From Rhodoferax sp. (GTDB taxonomy: Bacteria; Pseudomonadota; Gammaproteobacteria; Burkholderiales; Burkholderiaceae_C), in assembly GCF_012927445.1 (NCBI RefSeq), contig NZ_JABBPD010000008.1:124001-188000 (forward strand): a stretch of DNA of 64,000 bases, read 5' to 3'. The translations under genes were made by a program, and so were the position numbers. Every line of letters starts with the position of its first letter. Within the stretch, counting starts at the first letter, position 1. Positions 34,239 to 42,420 of the stretch are shown here, piece after piece. The notes under the pieces were generated by a model, which had not been told where the DNA came from, did not search any database, and saw only the letters and a list, made by a program, of their open reading frames with translations.

Positions 34239-35162
34239 TCAGGCGACCCGGTGTGTGCGAGACCGATAACGGGGCAACCATCCTCCGGGCGCAAACAGCA
34301 ACGAGAAAAAATACAGGCTCCCCGCGCAGCCGATGATGGTCGGGCCCGAGGGCGTGTCCAGGTGGTACGACAGCAGCAGGCCTGCCAGGCCCGCCAGCAT
34401 TGCCTGTCCGCTGGCATTGAGCAGCTGGGCGGGCAGGGTGTCATGCCAGAGGCGGCTTGAGACGGCCGGCAGCATCATGAGCCCTACCGCCATCAGCGTC
34501 CCCAGGGTTTGAAAACCAGCCACCAGGTTGATGACCACCAGCATCAGAAAACCCTGTTGCCAGATCCAGCTGCGCCAGCCGCCCCAGCCCCGCTGGCCGG
34601 CCGCACTCAAAAACACCGGGTCAAAACTCTCCAGCACCAAACCGCGGTACAACCCGGCCAAGGCCAGCACACTGACGCTGGCGACGGTGGCCACCAGGTA
34701 CAAGCCTTGTGTGTCAACCCCCAGCGCACTGCCAAACAAGATGTGCAGCAAATCGAGCTGCGTGCCTTGTCTTGAAATCAAAGTCACCCCCAGCGCCAGC
34801 GCTACCAGGTAGATGGCGGCCAGGCTGGCGTCTTCTTTCAGGGCGGTGGAACGGCTGATCAGCCCGGCGATGGCGGCGACCAGCATGCCCGCAATCACGC
34901 CGCCTGCGGCCATCGCCGTCAGCGACAGGCCAAACAACATGAAGCCAATGGCCACACCGGGCAACACCGCATGGCTGAGTGCATCGCCCAGCAGGCTCAT
35001 GCGGCGCAGTGTCAGGAAAACACCCAGCGGCGCGGCGCTGAGCGACAACGCCAACGTGGCCACCAGGGCGCGGCGCATGAAGGCAAACTCCGCAAACGGG
35101 GCCAGCAGCAAGTCGTAGCTTCCCTGGGTCAGGCTGAGATAAAGGCTGAAGAAGCTGTCCAT
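34239..35162 (-). CDS. znuB: Zinc ABC transporter, permease
   Basis: A 307-residue inner-membrane permease of the ABC-3 family with eight or nine helices. Characteristic stretches are RRALVATLALSLSAAPLGVFLTLRRMSLLGDALSHAVLPGVAIG and AAGQRGWGGWRSW. The start and the ATPase stop share bases (TGATG), so synthesis is coupled. The C-terminus continues into a hydrophilic tail (PRYRSRTHRVA). It works with ZnuC and ZnuA to bring zinc into the cytoplasm. Confidence 0.93.
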   Translation of the reverse strand: MDSFFSLYLSLTQGSYDLLLAPFAEFAFMRRALVATLALSLSAAPLGVFLTLRRMSLLGDALSHAVLPGVAIGFMLFGLSLTAMAAGGVIAGMLVAAIAGLISRSTALKEDASLAAIYLVALALGVTLISRQGTQLDLLHILFGSALGVDTQGLYLVATVASVSVLALAGLYRGLVLESFDPVFLSAAGQRGWGGWRSWIWQQGFLMLVVINLVAGFQTLGTLMAVGLMMLPAVSSRLWHDTLPAQLLNASGQAMLAGLAGLLLSYHLDTPSGPTIIGCAGSLYFFSLLFAPGGWLPRYRSRTHRVA

Positions 35163-35902
35163 CAGGCGGCCACTTTCTCATCGGTGTTGCAGATCTCGGC
35201 CGTGTCGTCCCAGGCTTCGGCCCAGGCTCTGGCTTGCCGCAAGTGGGGCTCGGTGAGGACCTGCGCGGTATCGCCCCAGGCCACGACCTCGCGTGCCAGC
35301 AGCAGGGTTTGCGGAAAATGCTCGCGCACCTGCACGTCGTCATGCAACACGGCAATGACGGTGCGTTGCTGTTGGTGCCATTGCTGGACCAAGGCGAGCA
35401 AGGCGGCGGTGGTTTTGGAATCCATGGCGTTGAAGGGTTCGTCCAGCAAGATCAGGTCGGCGTCTTGCACCAGCACGCGGGCGAACAGGACGCGCTGAAA
35501 TTGGCCGGAAGACAGGGCACCGATGGGCCGGTGTTCAAAGCCCTCCAGGCCCACCGTGCGCAGGGCCGTCGTGACGCGCGCTAATAACGCTTGATTGACA
35601 CCGCCCCAGGCGCCGACGGTGGGCCAGCAGCCCAGCAGCACGCAGTCACGCACATCAATGGGGAAGCTGCGGTCAATATCCGCCTGTTGCGGCAGGTAAG
35701 CCATGCGCGTGCGTGGTGTGCTCACGGTGATCCGCCCGCCGGAGATAGGCAGCAGCGCCATGATGCTTTTGAGCAGTGTGCTTTTGCCGGAACCGTTCGG
35801 CCCAATCACGGCGGTGAGTGAGCCGGGCGCGAATTGGCCGCTGACATGGTGCAGGGCCGGGTGCTGACGGTAGCTGACCGTCAGGTTGTCCAGCGTCACC
35901 AT
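35162..35902 (-). CDS. znuC: Zinc ABC transporter, ATP-binding protein
   Basis: A 246-residue ATPase with Walker A GPNGSGKST near residue 38-46, signature LSSGQFQRV, Walker B LILLDEPFNAMD and H-loop VLHDD. The start MVTLDNLTVSYRQHPALHHV was chosen because the preceding in-frame stretch is Gly/Arg-rich and overlaps another frame. The C-terminus is extended (AEAWDDTAEICNTDEKVAA), as in many ZnuC proteins. First strong gene of znuCBA, controlled from the Zur boxes at 36094-36140. Confidence 0.92.
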   Translation of the reverse strand: MVTLDNLTVSYRQHPALHHVSGQFAPGSLTAVIGPNGSGKSTLLKSIMALLPISGGRITVSTPRTRMAYLPQQADIDRSFPIDVRDCVLLGCWPTVGAWGGVNQALLARVTTALRTVGLEGFEHRPIGALSSGQFQRVLFARVLVQDADLILLDEPFNAMDSKTTAALLALVQQWHQQQRTVIAVLHDDVQVREHFPQTLLLAREVVAWGDTAQVLTEPHLRQARAWAEAWDDTAEICNTDEKVAA

Positions 35903-36042
35903 GGCGCGGCGTCCAGGTTGGCCCAGGCCACGGCCAGCCACAGCAGCACCACAGCGGGCAACACGACCAGCACCCGCAGCCATGCGGGCCAGGCCAGCAC
36001 GCTACGAACCGGGGCGGAAAAAAAATGGGATGGAGATGACAT
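35896..36042 (-). CDS. Putative 48-residue membrane protein leading znuCBA
   Basis: MSSPSHFFSAPVRSVLAWPA at the start is followed by one strong hydrophobic helix (LRVLVVLPAVVLLWLAVAW) and a short end, NLDAAPW. Its stop overlaps the znuC start by 7 bp (ATGGTGA), the kind of overlap seen between coupled genes, and its start lies about 50 bp from the Zur boxes. No family is recognised, so it could be a leader that couples znuC translation or a small transporter accessory. Confidence 0.45.
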   Translation of the reverse strand: MSSPSHFFSAPVRSVLAWPAWLRVLVVLPAVVLLWLAVAWANLDAAPW

Positions 36043-36093
36043 GAAAAACCCGTCTTTACAAAGTGCGGACCTGCCGGTCTGGAGTTGCCGCAA

Positions 36094-36140
36094 TAATGCA
36101 ACTCGATTGCGGTATATTCTAATGCAACTAAATTGCATTA
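36094..36140. promoter_or_regulatory. Tandem Zur boxes between znuCBA and zur
   Basis: Two inverted repeats with centres 26 bp apart. The right one is perfect: TAATGCAA, five-base spacer, TTGCATTA (36120-36140). The left one has TAATGCAA and TTGCGGTA (36094-36114). AT-rich sequence between them includes TATATT. Their place between a zinc transporter operon and a Fur-family gene identifies them as Zur operators. Confidence 0.8.
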
Positions 36141-36170
36141 ATGGCAAGATCTGAGGCAATACAAACCACC

Positions 36171-36656
36171 ATGGCATCACTGAAACCAATGACCGATCCT
36201 ATTGATGCGTTGCTGACGGTGCACGGGTTGCGCCGCACCAGCGCGGCGCGCATGGTGCTGGGCTGGCTGCTGGCGCACCCCGAGATCAGCTACACCCACG
36301 CCCAGTTGCAGGCGGCGCTGCAAGGTGACAGCACGCTGGCACTGGACCGGGTGACCCTGTACCGCCTGATTGACCGGCTCACTCAGGTCGGCTTGCTGCT
36401 GTGCCGGGTGGATGCCAACCGGGTGCGCCGCTACCAGGCGATGCCGGCAAGCCTGCAGTCCATCCCGCACTTTGAATGCCAGAGCTGTCACCGTGACCGG
36501 CCTTTGTCGGGTGAGTTGCAGGGCAACGCCGGCGATCTGGAAAAAGCGGCGCAAGCGGCGCTGCAGGCACTGCGCACCCTGGGTTATCAGGGCGTGAGCA
36601 TGGATCTATCGTTGCGCGGGGTGTGTGCCGACTGCGCAACGAGCGGCCACCCATGA
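36171..36656 (+). CDS. zur: Zinc uptake regulator, Fur family
   Basis: Zinc-sensing repressor. The DNA-binding wing is GLRRTSAARMVLGWLLAHPEISYTHAQLQAAL...TLYRLIDRLTQVGLL, and the structural zinc site has paired CxxC motifs, FECQSCH and GVCADC. ATGs at 36141, 36171 and 36189 are all in frame. The first abuts the Zur box and so is unlikely, and I favour 36171 (161 residues) without a decisive ribosome site. Autoregulation is implied by the boxes directly upstream. Its stop overlaps the next ABC ATPase gene (ATGA), so that ABC system shares its transcript. Confidence 0.88.
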   Translation: MASLKPMTDPIDALLTVHGLRRTSAARMVLGWLLAHPEISYTHAQLQAALQGDSTLALDRVTLYRLIDRLTQVGLLLCRVDANRVRRYQAMPASLQSIPHFECQSCHRDRPLSGELQGNAGDLEKAAQAALQALRTLGYQGVSMDLSLRGVCADCATSGHP

Positions 36657-37321
36657 TCCGCACCCGTCAACTCAGCTACCAGTACCCCAACGGCCCTACG
36701 CTGAACTTTCCCGATGTGGATGTGGCACAGGGTGCCGTGGTGCTGCTGCGCGGCCCCTCGGGCTGCGGTAAATCGACCTGGCTGGCGCTGGTCGCCGGCT
36801 TGGTGGCCCCCACGGCGGGTGAACTGACGGTGGCTGATCAGCCGCTGAACGCACTTAAAAACGCAACTGCAGATGCCTGGCGGGCCAGGACGATCGGCTT
36901 TTTGCCGCAAAAATTGCACCTGAGCGCCGCGCTCGATGTGCAGCAGAATCTGGCCCTCGCGCAATGGGCCAGCGGCCAGCGCGAAGACCGAGCGCGTATC
37001 CATGCCGCCCTGAGCGCGCTGGGCGTGCAGGAACTGGCCCGGCGCAAACCCGCGCAACTCTCGGGCGGCCAGGCGCAGCGCGTGGCACTGGCGCGTGCCG
37101 TGCTGCTGCAGCCGCGCATCATTCTGGCGGACGAGCCTACCGCCAGCCTGGACGATGAGGCCGCCGCCGATGCGGTGGGCCTGCTGCTTGACACGGCCCG
37201 CGCACAAGGTGCCACCCTGGTGATTGCCACCCATGACGCCCGTGTGGCGGCGCTGATTCCGCCTGATGTAAAGGGTCAAATCGGCTTCCAGCCCTTGCTG
37301 CTCTTGCGCAACAAGCTATGA
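36653..37321 (+). CDS. ABC transporter ATPase of the zur operon (LolD/MacB type)
   Basis: A 222-residue ATPase with Walker A GPSGCGKST, signature LSGGQAQRVALARA, Walker B IILADEPTASLD and H-loop IATHD. It belongs to the MacB/LolD/FtsE branch that pairs with FtsX-type permeases, and the next gene encodes such a permease. Gene order resembles the zinc-depletion-induced PA4063-PA4066 operon of Pseudomonas aeruginosa. Translation is coupled to zur by an ATGA overlap. A role in zinc or metallophore handling, rather than in lipoprotein sorting, is inferred from context. Confidence 0.85.
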   Translation: MIRTRQLSYQYPNGPTLNFPDVDVAQGAVVLLRGPSGCGKSTWLALVAGLVAPTAGELTVADQPLNALKNATADAWRARTIGFLPQKLHLSAALDVQQNLALAQWASGQREDRARIHAALSALGVQELARRKPAQLSGGQAQRVALARAVLLQPRIILADEPTASLDDEAAADAVGLLLDTARAQGATLVIATHDARVAALIPPDVKGQIGFQPLLLLRNKL

Positions 37322-37331
37322 AAAGAGAAGC

Positions 37332-38534
37332 ATGAAAACCATTTTTCTGGCCTGGCGCTATCTCTGGTCGCGGCCGCTGGGCGCGGCGCTGAACCTGCTG
37401 CTGCTGAGCCTGGGGCTGGCGTCCATCACCTTTTTGCTGCTGGTCAGCCACCAGCTCAACACGGCCTTTGACCGGGATCTGGCCGGTATCGACGTGGTGG
37501 TGGGCGCCAAAGGCAGCCCGATGCAACTGATTTTGTCGGGCGTGTTTCACCTTGATGTGCCGCCGGGCAATGTGCCGCTCAAGGCGGTGCAGGCGCTGGA
37601 AAAACATCCGCAGGTGGCCAGCGTGATTCCGATCAGTCTGGGCGATAACTTGCGCGGCTTTCGCATCGTCGGCACCTCGCACGACTACCTGACGAACTAC
37701 CAGGCCACGCTGGCGCAGGGCCGCCTGTGGGATGCGCCGATGCAGGTGGTGCTGGGCGCCATCTCGGCCCGCAAGCTCGGTTTGGTGCTGGGGGACAGCT
37801 TTGTCGGTTCGCACGGTTTGGGCGCCGGTGGCCACACCCATGGCGACAGTCACTATGTGGTGGTCGGCATTTTGGCGCCCAACGGCGGCGTGCTGGACCG
37901 GCTGATCCTGACCGACACCGCCTCGGTCTGGAAAGTGCACGAAGACTACACCGCTGTCGATGCGGAGGACCGCCAGATCATGGAAGACGAGCGCGAGGTC
38001 ACCCTGGCCCTCATCCGCTACAAAACCCCCTTGGCTGCGATGAGTTTTCCGCGTTACATCAATACCAGTACCGAGATGCAGGCGGCGGCGCCGGCGCTGG
38101 AGATCACGCGCCTGTTGAGCATGCTGGGTATTGGCACCGATGTGCTGCGGGCCTTTGCCGGGGTGTTGTTGCTGACGGCGGGCTTGAGCGTGTTCATTGC
38201 CCTGTGGAACGCGGTCAGGGAACGCCGGGCCGATTTGGCGCTGTTGCGCATGTTGGGTGCGCCACCGTCCAAAGTCGCTACGCTGCTGATGGCCGAGGCG
38301 CTGTGGCTGGGGTTGCTGGCGGCAGGGCTGGGTCTGGCCGGCGGGCAGGCGCTGGCCGCCTTGATCGGCTGGCTGCTGCAGCTTGACAACTCCTTGCTCA
38401 TCGGCGGTTTGGTGTGGCCGCCGGAATTGCTGGTGGTGCCCTGTATGGCGCTTGGGGTGTCCCTGGCGGCGGCCATTTTGCCGACGCTGGGCGCCTATCG
38501 GGTCAGTGTGCTGGAACTTCTTCAATCAAGGTGA
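37332..38534 (+). CDS. FtsX-like ABC permease of the zur operon
   Basis: A 400-residue permease with one N-terminal helix (ALNLLLLSLGLASITFLLLVS), a large periplasmic domain (about 45-255) and three C-terminal helices, the MacB/FtsX layout. The periplasmic domain has a histidine cluster (GAGGHTHGDSHY, about 164-175) that could bind metal. The C-terminal block AALLPTLGAYR-like end (AAILPTLGAYRVSVLELL) is typical. It starts 10 bp after the ATPase gene. The substrate is unknown; with the neighbouring periplasmic proteins it is likely part of the zinc-starvation response. Confidence 0.85.
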   Translation: MKTIFLAWRYLWSRPLGAALNLLLLSLGLASITFLLLVSHQLNTAFDRDLAGIDVVVGAKGSPMQLILSGVFHLDVPPGNVPLKAVQALEKHPQVASVIPISLGDNLRGFRIVGTSHDYLTNYQATLAQGRLWDAPMQVVLGAISARKLGLVLGDSFVGSHGLGAGGHTHGDSHYVVVGILAPNGGVLDRLILTDTASVWKVHEDYTAVDAEDRQIMEDEREVTLALIRYKTPLAAMSFPRYINTSTEMQAAAPALEITRLLSMLGIGTDVLRAFAGVLLLTAGLSVFIALWNAVRERRADLALLRMLGAPPSKVATLLMAEALWLGLLAAGLGLAGGQALAALIGWLLQLDNSLLIGGLVWPPELLVVPCMALGVSLAAAILPTLGAYRVSVLELLQSR

Positions 38535-38538
38535 ATAT

Positions 38539-38787
38539 ATGAAAAAAATGCTTCTGGCCCTCGTATCTATTGCGCTGACAGCTACTGTTTCAATAGCGGC
38601 TGAAACCCAGCTCGACAAGGCTGCGAAGGACGATATTGCCCGTCACCGGGCCATGGCGGCCGCCCATGAAGCGGCGGCCAAGTGTCTGGAAGCGGGCAAC
38701 AAGGACGAGGTTTGTGAAAAAGAATTACAGGCCTCCTGCAAAGGCTTGGCCATCGGCAAGTTTTGCGGCATGAAGCACGAGCACTAA
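38539..38787 (+). CDS. Small periplasmic Cys/His protein of the zinc island
   Basis: An 82-residue exported protein. The signal peptide MKKMLLALVSIALTATVSIAA is followed by a helical mature part with four cysteines (KCLEAG, EVCEKEL, ASCKGL, KFCGMKHEH) and a histidine-ending tail. The residues could hold a metal ion or form two disulfides. The start lies 4 bp after the permease gene, so it belongs to the same transcript. I know no functional name. Confidence 0.7.
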   Translation: MKKMLLALVSIALTATVSIAAETQLDKAAKDDIARHRAMAAAHEAAAKCLEAGNKDEVCEKELQASCKGLAIGKFCGMKHEH

Positions 38788-38814
38788 GATCAAATGATTG
38801 TTGGGAGATATTCC

Positions 38815-39342
38815 ATGAAACCTGTTTCTGTTCAGTTGGCTGCACTTGTTCTTTCTCTGTCCGCCGGCCTTTTGCCTTTGAGCGGGCTGGCACAGCCCGG
38901 TTCGCCGGCTGCGGGCGGCATTCCGGCTGGCAGTGGCGCCGGTGTGCACAGCCCCAACAGCCCGTTCGCCCCCTTGCCGGAGCGGGCGGATGTGCTGCCC
39001 TGGTCCGTGTTGACCGAGGTCAAGACCAAAGCGGTCAAGAACCGCCTGCTACCCGTTTTTCCGGCCTCGGTCGTGGCGCTGAACCAGAAAACCCAGCGCA
39101 TTCAGGGCTTCATGATGCCGCTGGAGCCGGGCGAAAAGCAAAAGCATTTTTTGCTCAGCTCGGTGCCGCTGACCTGTTCCTTCTGCACGCCGGGTGGGCC
39201 GGAGAGCATGGTGGAAGTTAAAACCAAAACCCCGGTCAAATACTCGATGGAGCCGGTGACGGTGGAAGGCAAGTTCCTCGTCTTGAACGATGACTCCTAC
39301 GGCCTGTACTACCGCATCACCGACGCCGTCAGTGTGAAGTAG
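38815..39342 (+). CDS. DUF3299 exported protein of the zinc island
   Basis: A 175-residue periplasmic protein with a signal peptide ending SGLAQ. DUF3299 features are LPWSVLTEVKTK, INGFMMPLE-like QGFMMPLEPGEKQKHFLL and the motif VPLTCSFCTPGGPESMVEV with two cysteines. The Pseudomonas counterpart PA4066 lies in a Zur-controlled operon, and this gene has the same neighbours. GGGAG before the ATG at 38815 favours it over a start seven codons earlier. The molecular role is unknown; metal binding by the CSFC motif is a reasonable guess. Confidence 0.82.
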   Translation: MKPVSVQLAALVLSLSAGLLPLSGLAQPGSPAAGGIPAGSGAGVHSPNSPFAPLPERADVLPWSVLTEVKTKAVKNRLLPVFPASVVALNQKTQRIQGFMMPLEPGEKQKHFLLSSVPLTCSFCTPGGPESMVEVKTKTPVKYSMEPVTVEGKFLVLNDDSYGLYYRITDAVSVK

Positions 39343-39354
39343 GCAGCGCCTGTT

Positions 39355-39756
39355 TTGACTCTTCAACGCTTGTTGCTGCTGCATGGGGCGCCGCTTCGGG
39401 CCGGTGTGCTCGCGCTTGCCTTGCTGTTGAGTCAAAGTCTTGGACTGTTGCACGGCATCGTGCACGCGCCGTCGGGTGCCAGCGGGCATGCCGCGCAGGT
39501 GGTTCACGCGGTCGGTGACGCTGAGCACGGCGCTGACCGTTTTCTAGACCGGCTGTTCAGTGGCCACAGCAGCGAAGACGGCGATTCGGGTTGCCGCCTC
39601 TACGACCAGTCCAGCCACTGTGACGCCATGCCGGGCGTGCTGGTGTTGGCGCTGCCGCTGGCTCTAACGCCGTTTATTTTCTCTGTTCTCCCGGGCCTGG
39701 CGGTGGCCCGCTGGCACGCGCTGTTTCAAGCGCGCGGCCCGCCGTCGGTTCGCTGA
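39355..39756 (+). CDS. Histidine-containing membrane protein of the zinc island
   Basis: A 133-residue protein with a TTG start 13 bp after the DUF3299 gene. One hydrophobic segment at the N-terminus (VLALALLLSQSLGLLHGIVH) and another near the C-terminus (VLVLALPLALTPFIFSVLPG) flank a periplasmic loop with eight histidines and CRLYDQSSHCDAM. That Cys-x-Leu-x-Asp-Gln-x-x-His pattern is shared, as I recall, with unnamed proteins next to metal TonB receptors in other betaproteobacteria. A periplasmic zinc-handling role is inferred. Confidence 0.6.
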   Translation: MTLQRLLLLHGAPLRAGVLALALLLSQSLGLLHGIVHAPSGASGHAAQVVHAVGDAEHGADRFLDRLFSGHSSEDGDSGCRLYDQSSHCDAMPGVLVLALPLALTPFIFSVLPGLAVARWHALFQARGPPSVR

Positions 39757-39834
39757 ATCTCTCACTTTGAAGTCGCTGCCTGCCAGGCTGGTTGCTGGCG
39801 GGTGCGCATGTCTTTTCGATTCAACGGACCTTTC

Positions 39835-41838
39835 ATGAAAAAATTATCGTTTGCCCTGCTATCGCTGGGCTCCCTCTCTGCGGCCGCCGTGTTCGGCCAA
39901 ACCTCGCCCGCTGCCACGCTGGCCCCCATCACGGTCACCGGGAATCTCTTGGGTGCTACTGACCTGATAGCGCCTGTTGCCCAGTACGCGGGGGCTGAGC
40001 TGCTATTTCGTACCCAGAGCACGCTGGGCGAAACGCTCGATGGCACGCCCGGGATCAGCAGCACCTACTTTGGCCCCAACGCCAGCCGCCCCATCATTCG
40101 CGGGCTTGACGGCGACCGCATCCGCATTTTGAACAATGGCGGCGCCGTGGTGGATGCCTCCAGCCTGAGTTACGACCACGCGGTCACGGTGGACCCGCTG
40201 AGCATTGAACGCATTGAAGTGCTGCGCGGTCCCGGCGCCCTGCAGTACGGCGGCAGTGCCGTCGGCGGCGTGGTCAATGTGATTGACAACCGCATTCCGC
40301 GCGAAGCCATGTTTGACGCCAACGGGGGCATCACCGGCAAAGTGGACGTGGGCTTGACCAGCGGCAATGACGAGCAGGGCGGTGGTTTTTTGCTGGAAGG
40401 CGGTACGGATCGCTACGCCCTGCACGCCGATGTGTTTAACCGTACAAGCGGTGACGTCTCCGTGCCCGTCACGCTGGCTTGCAGCAAGCCCGGCGCGGCC
40501 TCCTCGGCGAACAAGATCTGCAATTCGGCCAGCGACACCCGGGGCGCTGCCGTTGGCGGTTCGGTGTTTTTCAAGCAGGGTTATCTGGGCGCGTCGGTCA
40601 GCAGTTTCCAGAGTGATTACGGTACGGTGGCGGAAGACGCGGTGACGATCGGCATGAAATCAGATCGTTATGCCCTGGAAGGCGAAGTTCGGGATTTAAG
40701 TGGCTGGTTTCAGCGTGTCAAAGGGCAGCTGGGCCACAGTGTCTACCAACATACCGAATATGAAGGTGCCACCGCTGGCACCGTGTTCAAAAACAACGGC
40801 ACCGACCTGCGGCTGGAAGCGCGCCACGCCCCATTGGGCGCCTTCGACGGGGTGCTGGGCTTGCAGAGCGATACCTCGCGTTTTTCTGCCGATGGTGAGG
40901 AAGCCTTTGCCCCCTACAGCCAAACCCGCCAGACTGCCCTGTTTGCCTACGAAGAACTGGCTACCGGCTGGGGCCGCTTAAGTGCTGGCGCGCGCCTGGA
41001 GTCGGTCAACGTTGAATCTTTGGGTAATCCGGTACTGGCCCGGTTTGCGCCGGCCAGCCGCAGCTTCACGCCGGGCAGTTACGCGCTGGGCGCCTTGTGG
41101 AACGTGGTGCCGGGCTGGCAACTCAGCACCAATTGGGCCTACACCCAGCGTGCACCCAAGGACTATGAGTTGTTTGCGGACGGCGCGCATCTCGCCACCC
41201 ACACCTACGAAGTGGGCAACGCCAATCTGGCGCTGGAGCAATCCAGCAACCTGGACCTGGGCGTGAACTGGCGGCATGGCGCCCATCGCTTCGGCGTCAG
41301 CGCCTTTGTGAATCAGTTCAACAATTACATCGCGCAGGAGGCGACCGGCAACAGTCGGGCGGACTTGCCTGAATACGCCTACACCCAGGTGCAAGCCCGC
41401 TTCACCGGGCTGGAAGCCAGTGGCAGTGTGCGACTGCTGGACAGTGGCCAGACCCTGGACCTGGAATTGCGCGGCGACCTGGTGCATGCCGTGAACCTCA
41501 GCACCGGCCAGCCGCTGCCCCGCATTGCCCCGGCCCGCGCAGGGGCCACCTTGCTGTGGGCGCAAGGTCCATGGATCGCACGCTTGGGGGCCAGCCATTC
41601 AACCGCGCAAACCGACGTACCCAGCGGCCAGTTAGGGACCGAGGCCTATACCCTGTGGCATGCGTCGCTGGGTTACCGCGTGAAGGCGGGGGCTGCCAAC
41701 CTGCTTTGGTTTGCCAAGCTCGACAACCTCAGTGACACGCTGGCTTATTCGGCCAGTTCCATCCTGACCCAAACGGCCGCAGGCAAGGCCCCGCTGCCAG
41801 GGCGTAGCGTGAAGGTCGGGTTGCAGGTCAGTTTTTAA
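39835..41838 (+). CDS. znuD: TonB-dependent receptor, ZnuD-like
   Basis: Outer-membrane gated channel of 667 residues. It has a signal peptide ending AVFGQ, then a TonB box-like APITVTG, the plug domain with GPNASRPIIRGLDGDRIRIL and VDPLSIERIEVLRGPGALQYGGSAVGGVVNV, and a 22-strand barrel ending LQVSF with a C-terminal Phe. Cysteines in CSKPG...KICNS (about 219-233) likely form a disulfide in an extracellular loop. Its position at the end of a Zur-controlled gene run points to zinc uptake, like Neisseria ZnuD; the transported form (ion or complex) is not shown. Confidence 0.85.
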   Translation: MKKLSFALLSLGSLSAAAVFGQTSPAATLAPITVTGNLLGATDLIAPVAQYAGAELLFRTQSTLGETLDGTPGISSTYFGPNASRPIIRGLDGDRIRILNNGGAVVDASSLSYDHAVTVDPLSIERIEVLRGPGALQYGGSAVGGVVNVIDNRIPREAMFDANGGITGKVDVGLTSGNDEQGGGFLLEGGTDRYALHADVFNRTSGDVSVPVTLACSKPGAASSANKICNSASDTRGAAVGGSVFFKQGYLGASVSSFQSDYGTVAEDAVTIGMKSDRYALEGEVRDLSGWFQRVKGQLGHSVYQHTEYEGATAGTVFKNNGTDLRLEARHAPLGAFDGVLGLQSDTSRFSADGEEAFAPYSQTRQTALFAYEELATGWGRLSAGARLESVNVESLGNPVLARFAPASRSFTPGSYALGALWNVVPGWQLSTNWAYTQRAPKDYELFADGAHLATHTYEVGNANLALEQSSNLDLGVNWRHGAHRFGVSAFVNQFNNYIAQEATGNSRADLPEYAYTQVQARFTGLEASGSVRLLDSGQTLDLELRGDLVHAVNLSTGQPLPRIAPARAGATLLWAQGPWIARLGASHSTAQTDVPSGQLGTEAYTLWHASLGYRVKAGAANLLWFAKLDNLSDTLAYSASSILTQTAAGKAPLPGRSVKVGLQVSF

Positions 41839-41963
41839 CCTTAAGAGACCTTATCTTTAGCGTGGTTGATCCAGGTCATATCCAAACCGGAACCTCTCGG
41901 TGATAGTCGCATCAGGGGGTTGTCACAAGGCCGCCCATTCATAACTTTTAAAGGACTGTCATC

Positions 41964-42107
41964 ATGAAGGCACTCACCGATCTTTTTTCCACCGACTATG
42001 GCCTGATGAGTGTGGCCGGCATCGTGTTCATGATCTGTATGGGCATCTGGTTCATCGCCTTCTTTAAACGCAAAATGAAAGAAGACGCCAAGGCCGCTGG
42101 CCTTTGA
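41964..42107 (+). CDS. DUF3149 small membrane protein
   Basis: A 47-residue protein: MKALTDLFSTDYGLMSVAGI then one membrane helix (VFMICMGIWFIAFF) and a basic tail (KRKMKEDAKAAGL). This is the compact DUF3149 pattern of betaproteobacteria. AAAGGAC provides the ribosome site. It lies 125 bp after the TonB receptor, probably under its own promoter. Function unknown. Confidence 0.75.
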   Translation: MKALTDLFSTDYGLMSVAGIVFMICMGIWFIAFFKRKMKEDAKAAGL

Positions 42108-42420
42108 TCGTTTGAGGCTGATATTGCCCGCTTGGGCGATGGTCAGTCGTTGCGTGTAGTCTCACGCGCGCGCTGGCGCTCTCCAAATGCGAGAGGGCTG
42201 GCGCAGTTTTTTTCGGCTCGTCTGCCATAAGCCATGGCCAGCGACGATGACGATTTGGCCTGTGCCGCAGCACATGGCGAGTGCGATATATTCACCCTTT
42301 GCACCTCAGACTCCCGCTCCAGCATCGCCTGTCCCGGGGCCGTCAACTTGCTGGCGTGCCAGTCGCCGTGCGATTTTCGGTACAGTCTGCGCTTCACATC
42401 TTTTAAACAGAATCGACCTG
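42108..42420. other. Intergenic region upstream of the VIT1-type transporter
   Basis: About 310 bp. Its only clear element is the hairpin plus T-run at 42171-42213. The rest has frames open on both strands but no ribosome sites or recognisable protein. Confidence 0.45.
42171..42213 (+). terminator. Probable intrinsic terminator after the DUF3149 gene
   Basis: CTCTC (42179-42183) pairs with GAGAG (42191-42195), flanked by GCGC-rich arms and followed by a run of seven T starting about 42207. Confidence 0.55.
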
